From NCBI GenBank assembly GCA_965237965.1, contig CBDEGT010000002.1, forward strand, positions 744,001 through 808,000: 64,000 nucleotides of DNA. Reading direction: 5' to 3'. This document shows, one piece after another, positions 43,446 to 50,257 of this stretch. Both the position numbers and the translations under genes were made by a program. The notes under the pieces are model-generated. The model searched no databases, was not told the origin of the DNA, and worked only from the letters and a program-made list of their open reading frames with translations. The DNA comes from UBA2988 sp965237965 (GTDB lineage: Bacteria > Gemmatimonadota > Gemmatimonadetes > Longimicrobiales > Gaopeijiaceae). The stretch's first letter is position 1. Each line of letters starts with the position of its first letter.

Positions 43446-44032
43446 TAGTCCTGCGTCGCTTGCAGGAAAGACAGGATGGTGCCACGCTCCTGGAGGCCGA
43501 TCAGGTTCCGGCCGTGGGCCAGGAGCGCAGGAACCCCGGGGACCCCGAGGCGTTCCGCCTCCGCGCGCGCCCGCTCGATCGCCCCGGTGTGGCGGTCGAC
43601 GTCCAGCACGGCCTTGGTGTGGGTGAGGTCCATTCCGCATTTGACCGCGAGCTCCAGCAGAACGTCGACGCGCCCAAGATCGCGACCGTGCAGATGAAAG
43701 GCGTCGAAGAGCGCCAGGTGCACGCCATCGAAGCGATTCTCCTGGCGCGCCTGAAACGCGAGTTCGTGTGCCTTTCGGGTCCAAGGGATCAGGCGGGGCG
43801 CCGTGAGGGGCACCTCGAGCGCGCGAGCGGCGGCGTGCGCAGCACTCCATCGAGCCCGCCACGGCTCGTAGGTCGGGTCGATCAAGGGTGAAGGCGGGAG
43901 TCGGAGCTCGTAGGGCGCGCGCTCGACCATGACGTCGAGCGTCGGCTCCAGCGCGGAGATGTGCCGCTCGACCAGGAAGGATGCCGGATCGACGTAGTCG
44001 AAGAAGAAGTGGGCGACGGACGGGACGGACAT
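43445..44032 (-). CDS. DsbA-family 2-hydroxychromene-2-carboxylate isomerase-like protein
   Basis: 195 residues from ATG 44032. Thioredoxin-fold GST-kappa/HCCA isomerase style: SVAHFFFDYVDPASFLVERH at the N-terminus (HCCA isomerases often have DYxSPxxYL), ARSVDV-like helical insert, and GVPGVPALLAHGRNLIGLQE at the end. The CxxC of disulfide oxidoreductases is replaced by VDPAS, as in isomerases. Its TAG stop is formed by TA from the target site and a base of IS5 copy 2. The substrate is unknown. Confidence 0.83.
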   Translation of the reverse strand: MSVPSVAHFFFDYVDPASFLVERHISALEPTLDVMVERAPYELRLPPSPLIDPTYEPWRARWSAAHAAARALEVPLTAPRLIPWTRKAHELAFQARQENRFDGVHLALFDAFHLHGRDLGRVDVLLELAVKCGMDLTHTKAVLDVDRHTGAIERARAEAERLGVPGVPALLAHGRNLIGLQERGTILSFLQATQD

Positions 44033-44222
44033 ACATGAAACATCGCGTGTAGGACCGGGCCGGCATAGTTGGGACCCACCGAAGGGCACATCCAGAGGAC
44101 TCGCCGGGTGGGAGACCACGGGAGCGGCCGGCGAGATATATTTCCGGCCCCTATCCTAGGGCGCGCCCCGTCGGACACGCCGTCGGAGCGCGTCGGAACG
44201 TGATGCCCAAGGCGAGGACGGC

Positions 44223-45419
44223 ATGGCCTTCAGCACCAACATCGAGAAGATCAAACCCTCCGCGACCATGGCGGTCAGCGCACTGGCGAAGCGTCTCAAG
44301 GCCGAGGGGCGCGACGTGATCGACATGAGCGCGGGTGAGCCGGACTTCGACACGCCGACGCACATCGCCGAGGGCGGGATCGAGGGAATCCGGGCCGGCA
44401 AGACACGCTACACCGCCGCGTCGGGTATGCCCGAGTTGAAGAGGGTGATCGCTGGCTCGCTTTCCGAGCGTGGCGGCCGCGCGCTCGATCCCGACGGAGT
44501 GGTGGTCACCTCTGGAGCCAAGCAGGCGTTGTTCAATACCTGCTTCTGCCTGTTCGGGCCCGGGGACGAAGTTCTGATCGGGGCTCCATACTGGACCAGT
44601 TATCCCGAGATCGTGACCCTGGCGCGTGCCAACCCCGTTCCGGTTGCCGGTCACGAGAAACGTGATTTCCGGCTCACCCCCGACGACCTCGAGCGGGTGG
44701 CCACTCGCGATACGCGTGGCCTGATCTACTCCTCCCCATCGAACCCGACCGGCACCGTGTATCCGCTAGCAGAGCTCCAGGCGGTGGCCGAGTGGGCGCG
44801 GGACCGGGATGTCTGGTTGATCGCGGACGAGATCTACCGCGTCATCAACTTCAGCGAGCCTGAGGGAGCGCCCGCAGCTAGCGTGCTGGACCTGCCTTCC
44901 GGGGCGCTAGGCAACCACGTTCTGGTGGACGGTGCCTCGAAAGCGTTTGCGATGACTGGCTGGCGACTGGGGTTCTCGTACTGCGAGCCTCGAGTCGCGA
45001 AGGAACTGGGCGCGCTTCAGAGCCACGTGTCGTCCAACGCTGCGACCCCGTCGCAGATGGCGGCGCTGGCAGCGTACGCCGACCGCGAGCGGACCGACGA
45101 AGCGGTGCGCGAGATGGTGGGCGCGTTCCGCCGCCGCCGCGATCTGGTGACCGGACTCGTCGACGAGCTGCTCCCCGCCTTCACCTACGTCAAGCCGATG
45201 GGTGCGTTCTACCTATTCCTGCGCATCGACTCGGCGTTCGGCGGGGACGTGCTCGACTCGACCACGTTTTGCTCCCGCATGCTCGAGGAAACCGGTGTGG
45301 CGCTGGTTCCGGGCTCCGCGTTCGGCGACGACCGGTACGTCCGCATGAGCTATGCCGCTTCGGATGCGGTGCTCGAGGATGCGGTCAGGCGGCTTGCGGG
45401 AGCACTCGCGCGGCGGTAG
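44223..45419 (+). CDS. aspC: PLP-dependent aspartate/aromatic aminotransferase (class I)
   Basis: 398-residue aminotransferase: VIDMSAGEPDFDTPTHIAEG, TSGAKQALFNTCFCLFGPGD, APYWTSYPEIV, SSPSNPTGTVYP, WLIADEIYR and the PLP-binding Lys in DGASKAFAMTGWRLGFSYCE. C-terminal YVRMSYAAS provides the substrate-carboxylate Arg. It looks like an aspartate aminotransferase of the Thermus/Bacillus type that moves amino groups between glutamate and oxaloacetate; phosphoenolpyruvate carboxylase elsewhere in the window supplies oxaloacetate. Start with GAGGA upstream. Confidence 0.95.
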   Translation: MAFSTNIEKIKPSATMAVSALAKRLKAEGRDVIDMSAGEPDFDTPTHIAEGGIEGIRAGKTRYTAASGMPELKRVIAGSLSERGGRALDPDGVVVTSGAKQALFNTCFCLFGPGDEVLIGAPYWTSYPEIVTLARANPVPVAGHEKRDFRLTPDDLERVATRDTRGLIYSSPSNPTGTVYPLAELQAVAEWARDRDVWLIADEIYRVINFSEPEGAPAASVLDLPSGALGNHVLVDGASKAFAMTGWRLGFSYCEPRVAKELGALQSHVSSNAATPSQMAALAAYADRERTDEAVREMVGAFRRRRDLVTGLVDELLPAFTYVKPMGAFYLFLRIDSAFGGDVLDSTTFCSRMLEETGVALVPGSAFGDDRYVRMSYAASDAVLEDAVRRLAGALARR

Positions 45420-45446
45420 GCGGGCAGACGTGCTCGGGATCGCGCC

Positions 45447-46406
45447 TCAGGTGCTTCCGAGCACCTGCTGTGCCGCGCTCATGCAACCCGCCTGATAGCT
45501 CGCCCCGAACAGGTTGACGTGTACCAGCAGGTAGTAGAGCTGGTACAGGGCGCGCCGGAACCCATCGTACTCGGGGTCGAGCGGCCAGGCTTCCGCGTAC
45601 GCGTCAGGCCATCCGACGGGAAATCCCCCAAACAGCTCGCTCATCGCGAGGTCCACCTCGCGGTGGCCACGGTGGACCGCTGGGTCGATCAGCACCGGCC
45701 GGCCCTCTTCATCGGCGTAGACGTTGCCTCCCCACAGGTCTCCGTGCAGCAAGCTGGGACCCTCGTCCTCGACGCTCGCGAGCAGCGCCTCGGTCCGGTC
45801 GAGTATTCGGTCGAGCAGCCGGCCGTTCCCTCCCACCAGGTGTCCGCGGGCACGCGCGTCAGCGAGTTGCGGAGCGAGCCTCCGGTCGCGCCAGAACGCG
45901 CCCCAACTGGGTGCCCTTGCGTTCTCCTGCGCCAGCGATCCGATGAAGTTGTCGCACCTCCAACCCCAGCCTCCACGATCGGAGCGGTGAACGGCGACGA
46001 GCCCCTCGCCCAACCGAGCAGCGAAATCTCGACCCGGCCGGCCGGGTGTGATGTACTCGAGGAGCAACCAGGCTGGAACGGTGGGTCTGCGGTTGGCCGC
46101 TTCCCCGAATGCGAGTACGCGAGGAACGTGCAGCGCACCGGCGGCCGCGAGCGAGCGCAGGCCATCGGCCTCGGCGTCGAACATTCCCGACGGCGCGCGC
46201 GCGTTCCACTTGAGGAAGAACGTCCCACCTCGATCGGTGACGAGCCGGCAGGCGTGGTTGACGCAGCCGCCGCCGAGCGGCTCGACGCTGACGATGTGGC
46301 TCGGGAAGCCGGCTTCGGTGAGCGCGCCCTCGATCGCCGAGGCGAGGCCGCGCGGGAGGTCGGGCGTCAATTTGGCCTCATCCGGTGCGGCATCGTCGCG
46401 GCTCAT
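45447..46406 (-). CDS. Fructosamine/ribulosamine kinase family protein
   Basis: 319 residues from ATG 46406. Fructosamine-3-kinase family fold (APH-like): SVEPLGGGCVNHACRLVTDR, FFLKWNARA, PAWLLLEYI, the catalytic LLHGDLWGGNVYADEEGRPV and LIDPAVHRGHREVDLAMSEL. Such kinases phosphorylate sugar adducts on proteins so that they fall off. It lies 10 bases after the LMW phosphatase and forms one operon with it. That pairing supports repair of ribulosamine/erythrulosamine adducts rather than fructosamine metabolism. Confidence 0.92.
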   Translation of the reverse strand: MSRDDAAPDEAKLTPDLPRGLASAIEGALTEAGFPSHIVSVEPLGGGCVNHACRLVTDRGGTFFLKWNARAPSGMFDAEADGLRSLAAAGALHVPRVLAFGEAANRRPTVPAWLLLEYITPGRPGRDFAARLGEGLVAVHRSDRGGWGWRCDNFIGSLAQENARAPSWGAFWRDRRLAPQLADARARGHLVGGNGRLLDRILDRTEALLASVEDEGPSLLHGDLWGGNVYADEEGRPVLIDPAVHRGHREVDLAMSELFGGFPVGWPDAYAEAWPLDPEYDGFRRALYQLYYLLVHVNLFGASYQAGCMSAAQQVLGST

Positions 46407-46416
46407 CCGAGGGGCC

Positions 46417-46920
46417 TCAACCCGGATCAGGCGAGGTCGTCCGCTCCTCCTCGAGGTGGTCAAGCAACGCTTCGCACGAGCGTAGCACCATCGGGTAAAC
46501 GCGATCGAAGCCGTCTGACCCGCCGTAGTACGGATCGGGAACCTGGCGATCGCCAGGCTCGGGATCGAACTCGCGAAGCAAGCGGATGCTCGCGTCGCCG
46601 CCATGCGCTTGGACAAGAGCACGCAGGTCGTTCAGGTTCTGGCCATCCATCGCGACCATGTAGTTGAACTCGGCGAAGTCTCGGGCGTCGACCTGCCGTG
46701 CGCTCCCCCTGAGCTCGACCCCGTTCGTGCGCGCCACCTCCACCGACCGGGCGTCGGGACGTTCCCCGGTGTGCCAGCTCCCCGTCCCCGCCGAGTCCAC
46801 CTCGTAGTGCGGTTCCAACCCGCGCGAGCACACCAGGCTCAAGAACACGCCCTCGGCGAGCGGCGAGCGGCAAATGTTGCCGAGGCATACGAACAGGACG
46901 CGAACCCTTGAGGAAGCCAT
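46417..46920 (-). CDS. Low-molecular-weight protein tyrosine phosphatase family
   Basis: 167 residues. Signature loop VLFVCLGNICRSPLAEGVF (C-x5-R), VDSAGTGSWHTGERPDARSV and the catalytic DP in QVPDPYYGGSDGFDRVY. Length and motifs are complete. It precedes a fructosamine-kinase-type gene. In several bacteria an LMW phosphatase next to that kinase dephosphorylates ribulosamine 5-phosphate, so a deglycation partner is likely. It diverges from the helicase gene over 94 bases. Confidence 0.94.
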   Translation of the reverse strand: MASSRVRVLFVCLGNICRSPLAEGVFLSLVCSRGLEPHYEVDSAGTGSWHTGERPDARSVEVARTNGVELRGSARQVDARDFAEFNYMVAMDGQNLNDLRALVQAHGGDASIRLLREFDPEPGDRQVPDPYYGGSDGFDRVYPMVLRSCEALLDHLEEERTTSPDPG

Positions 46921-47014
46921 GGCGGGGTCGGCCTACCCTCCGCATCCAGACCGGATCCCATCTCCCGAGCCGTCGCTGGGCGGATCGGGCGTCTGCTCTT
47001 ACGTTTAAGCACGG

Positions 47015-48337
47015 ATGGATGCGCTCGGCAACTCGCAGGCGAACGGCGTCTCGATGACAGAAGGGTTGATGACGGAAGGACTGGCTGAAGGAAGGACGTT
47101 CGAGGCGCTCGGGCTTTCCGAGGCGCGTCTCGCAGCAGTCGAGGCGCTCGGGTGGGAGCGCCCCACCCCGATCCAGTGGCAGGCAATCCCGGATGCCCTC
47201 GAGGGCAAGGACGTTGTCGGCATCGCGCAGACCGGGACGGGCAAGACCGGCGGGTTCATGATCCCAGCGCTCGAAGCCGTGCGTTCCGGCGACGGGCTGC
47301 AGGTGCTCGTGCTCTGCCCCACCCGAGAACTCGCGCAGCAAGTCGCCGACGACACGCTCGCGCTCGCCGTGGGCACGCGGCTCCGGTGCTGCGCCATCTA
47401 CGGAGGTGTGGGATACGGGCCGCAGATCGAAGCCCTCGACCAGAAGTGGGAGGTGATCGTCGCGACCCCCGGTCGTTTTCTCGATCATATGGGGCGAGGA
47501 CGGGTCGATCTCGGCCACGTCAGGTTCCTGGTCCTGGATGAGGCCGACCGAATGCTCGACATGGGGTTCCGCCCGGACATCGAGCGAATCCTCAAGCTCC
47601 TCCCCCGCGATCGCCAGACTATGCTGTTCTCGGCCACCATGCCGAACGGAGTGCACGATCTGGCCTTGCGCATTACGAAGGACGCGCTCTGGATCGAGGC
47701 CGCCCGCTCGGGAACCATGGCGGCTGGCATCACCGAGGTCGTCTATTCGGTCAAGCCGGAGAAGAAGCCGGATCTACTTGTCCATCTGCTTCAGCACGAG
47801 GGGTGGGATCACGTCCTTGTCTTCACCCGCACCAAGGTCGGCGCCGACGTGCTGGTCGGGAGGCTGGGGCGTGCGGGCATCCGCGCAGACGTGATGCACT
47901 CGGATCGTCAGATGAAGCACCGGACCAAGGCGCTCGAGGACTTCGCTGCGGGGAAGGTGCGCGTGTTGGTTGCCACGGACATCGCGCAGCGGGGGTTGGA
48001 CGTTGAAGGGATCACGCACGTCGTGAACTACGACGTCCCGCTGGATCCTGAAGACTATGTACACCGGGTGGGGCGCACCGCGCGGGCCGGTGCGAGCGGG
48101 GACGCCGTGACCTTCGCTACCGCTGGCGATCTCGGCCTGGTGCGCACGTTGGAGTTCCGCCTAGGCCGCGATCTGCCGCGCCAGCGCCTCGAAGGCTTCG
48201 ATTACGTTGGTACTCCTCCGACCGAGGACGAAGGAGCCAAGCGTAAGCACGCGCGCTCCGCCGGAGGGATGGGGTCTCGCAGGGCAGAGGACCTCTCGCC
48301 GGAAGAGCTCGAGAAGCTGCTCGGCTTCAGTTCATGA
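47015..48337 (+). CDS. rhlE: DEAD-box RNA helicase
   Basis: 440 residues with all superfamily-2 motifs: Q motif ERPTPIQWQAIPDALEGKDV, Walker A AQTGTGKT, PTRELAQQV, TPGRFLDHM, LDEADRMLDMGF, SAT in LFSATMPNG, HVLVFTRTK, VLVATDIAQRGLD and YVHRVGRTARAG. RhlE-like length without a large C-terminal RNA-binding domain. It unwinds RNA in ribosome assembly or decay. Its stop overlaps the next start by ATGA, so the next gene is coupled. A start at 47054 is also possible. Confidence 0.95.
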   Translation: MDALGNSQANGVSMTEGLMTEGLAEGRTFEALGLSEARLAAVEALGWERPTPIQWQAIPDALEGKDVVGIAQTGTGKTGGFMIPALEAVRSGDGLQVLVLCPTRELAQQVADDTLALAVGTRLRCCAIYGGVGYGPQIEALDQKWEVIVATPGRFLDHMGRGRVDLGHVRFLVLDEADRMLDMGFRPDIERILKLLPRDRQTMLFSATMPNGVHDLALRITKDALWIEAARSGTMAAGITEVVYSVKPEKKPDLLVHLLQHEGWDHVLVFTRTKVGADVLVGRLGRAGIRADVMHSDRQMKHRTKALEDFAAGKVRVLVATDIAQRGLDVEGITHVVNYDVPLDPEDYVHRVGRTARAGASGDAVTFATAGDLGLVRTLEFRLGRDLPRQRLEGFDYVGTPPTEDEGAKRKHARSAGGMGSRRAEDLSPEELEKLLGFSS

Positions 48338-48753
48338 TTCTCCGGCGTTATGGCGCTTCGGTCCAGAGTGTTGACCTGAACTTCGATTCCAGAGCGCTCA
48401 CTGAGATAGGCTTTCGTCGCAATCAGGAGGGGGCACAGCCTGCCGACGCGTTCAGAGACGGCTACGAGCGTCTGCGGGAACGGGAGTTGCTCGCTGACGC
48501 AGAGGGCTTTGTCCAGGATGACGTCAAGCGAGAACTCCTGAGCGATTTGGAAGCGCAGGTGGTCAGGCTGGAGAGCGAGTTGGGAGCGGGGGAGGTTCTG
48601 TTCGTCGAGAACGAACAGGGCGTCGACCACCCGAAGACACGCACCCAGACGCGTAACATCGTGGTCGATGGAGAGAACCGCCTGCACTTCACGAATGCCA
48701 TGCGGTCCCCGCTCCGTTTGGGTGTCTACCGCAGGTGGGGTGCGTCAGTGTGA
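48334..48753 (+). CDS. Conserved protein of unknown function, coupled to helicase
   Basis: 139 residues beginning MILRRYGASVQSVDLNFDSR. It has an alpha-helical acidic middle (LLADAEGFVQDDVKRELLSD) and ends YRRWGASV. The ATGA overlap with the helicase and a four-base overlap with the next gene place it in one operon. No family recognised; soluble, no signal peptide. Confidence 0.72.
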   Translation: MILRRYGASVQSVDLNFDSRALTEIGFRRNQEGAQPADAFRDGYERLRERELLADAEGFVQDDVKRELLSDLEAQVVRLESELGAGEVLFVENEQGVDHPKTRTQTRNIVVDGENRLHFTNAMRSPLRLGVYRRWGASV

Positions 48754-49286
48754 GCCTCGGCGTCCGAGCGGGTAGCGCGACACTGCTCCTCTTGATGGTA
48801 GTGACGTCTGCGTGCCGGTTCGAGCGTCGCCCCGAAGCGGTCGGCGACGAGCCGGTGACCGACGTGCCGTACGCGTCACCGGAAGGACCCACCAGCCCAA
48901 TAGAGGACTCGGTGCGCGCTACCGTCGTCGAGGTCATCCGTGCGTTCGACCTCGGGGACGGGGCACGGGTGGCGGAACTCACCACTCCCGACGCGGTCCT
49001 GATCGACCAGGAGGGCTCTGTCCGCTGGACACCCGACGCCGGCGGGCCGCTCCCGCGTGCCCTCGCCGAGGGTGACGGCGAGCTGGGGCGGACGGAAGGC
49101 TCTACGTTTTCCGTGCTGTCGGAGGGGGCGGTGCTCTATTCCTGCCGCTTTCTGGCGCAGGCTGCCGCCGAGGAGACGCCCCGGTCCGTGGTAGAGAGCT
49201 GGGTGCTCGTGCGGACCGGCGCAGGGTGGAGGGTTCGCTACCTGCACCGGAGCCTGCGGCAGGACCCTCGCCCACCGTTGTCCTGA
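48750..49286 (+). CDS. Lipoprotein with NTF2-like domain
   Basis: About 178 residues from GTG 48750, overlapping the previous stop (GTGA). Lipoprotein signal ATLLLLMVVTSAC; then an NTF2/SnoaL-like fold (VRATVVEVIRAFDLGDGARV, AVLIDQEGSVRW, SWVLVRTGAGWRVRYLHRSL). Function unknown; it is probably anchored in a membrane. The third gene of the helicase operon. Confidence 0.72.
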   Translation: MSLGVRAGSATLLLLMVVTSACRFERRPEAVGDEPVTDVPYASPEGPTSPIEDSVRATVVEVIRAFDLGDGARVAELTTPDAVLIDQEGSVRWTPDAGGPLPRALAEGDGELGRTEGSTFSVLSEGAVLYSCRFLAQAAAEETPRSVVESWVLVRTGAGWRVRYLHRSLRQDPRPPLS

Positions 49287-49447
49287 CCCTGCGCAAGTCC
49301 GGATCAGGAGGGGTTTTTCCCTCCCACTCGACGGACCTTCTCCCGACACCGTCGGCCCCGTAGCCGAGCTATCATCGTGCTGCGGGACATGGGGAATGGG
49401 AAGTCGGAGTCGATCGGCTAAGTGGCCTGCCCCGGTCGTCTCCGGTG

Positions 49448-49488
49448 CGCCCCCGGTAGCAATCGGCTGCCGGGGGCGGCTGTTTTTT
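49448..49488 (+). terminator. Rho-independent terminator after the helicase operon
   Basis: A 12-pair stem from CGCCCCCGGTAG and CTGCCGGGGGCG around a seven-base loop, followed after a few bases by six T. It is well placed 160 bases after the lipoprotein gene and before the next plus-strand gene. The strong stem and T run make it convincing, though it could also terminate a short leader RNA of the next gene. Confidence 0.75.
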
Positions 49489-49607
49489 CCTCCTCCCCAG
49501 CTGTCACGACGGTCCAGGCCCTTGGCCTCCACTTGGAGGGCCGGGCCGGGCGTAGTAACCTTTGGATCACATCAGCCCCCAAGATCCAGTCACCCCCGGA
49601 TCCTCCC

Positions 49608-50246
49608 ATGGCCCACATCATCGGCGCACGCCGCGCGCGGATGCTCGGTCCGCTGGCCGTACTCGCGGTGGCACTGGGGTTCGGCACCGAGGTCTCTGCC
49701 CAGCTGAGGGGCCGCCCCTCTTTGGCCGACTCCTTCTCGTACCGGATCGCCACTTTCTCGCCGGTGAGCGGTCCGGCGGGGACCACAGTGTCCGTACGCT
49801 GGCAGTATCTCCCGGCCATCACCCCGATGCGTCTAGGTGTGGGCGCCCAACGAGTAGGCTTCGAGGTTCTGTCGGAGGTGCTGTCCGACGAACGGGGCGA
49901 GTTCACCGACACGATCACGATCCCGGAGTGGGCTCAAACCGATCGCCCGGTCATGCTCGTCGTCTTCGACTTCTACTTCAATCCGCTGGCCATCTCCTCC
50001 GGCTTCCAGGTCACCGACGCGAACGGGGTCATCCTGCGCACGGGTGAGTTGAAGGAACCGTCGGGGAAGTGCGCGGTGCTCGAGGGGGAAGGGGGAGCGA
50101 TCTATTACCTATCCGGAAACAGTGGTGACTTCAACCCGGGCGACCGAGTGCTGCTGCAGGCGACCGTGACGGATCCCGCCGTGTGTGGGCGTGGCGATCG
50201 TGACGTCGCTCTCCAGGTGATCGCGATCCGGCAGACCAACCTCTAG
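49608..50246 (+). CDS. Exported beta-sandwich protein of unknown function
   Basis: About 212 residues. Signal peptide (RARMLGPLAVLAVALGFGTE, VSAQ), then ATFSPVSGPAGTTVSVRWQY (IPT-like first strands), FTDTITIPEWAQTDRPVM, SSGFQVTDANGVILRTGELK and a C-terminal domain (CAVLEGEGGAIYYLSGNSGD, GDRVLLQATVTDPAVCGRGD) with two Cys. A truncated paralogue is at 37703-38236. Family and partner unknown. Confidence 0.72.
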   Translation: MAHIIGARRARMLGPLAVLAVALGFGTEVSAQLRGRPSLADSFSYRIATFSPVSGPAGTTVSVRWQYLPAITPMRLGVGAQRVGFEVLSEVLSDERGEFTDTITIPEWAQTDRPVMLVVFDFYFNPLAISSGFQVTDANGVILRTGELKEPSGKCAVLEGEGGAIYYLSGNSGDFNPGDRVLLQATVTDPAVCGRGDRDVALQVIAIRQTNL

Positions 50247-50257
50247 CGGCGTCCTGG

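Noticed and set aside
46460..47656. 398-residue minus-strand frame across the phosphatase and helicase
   Set aside because: It spans two well-identified genes in other frames and shows no family motif.
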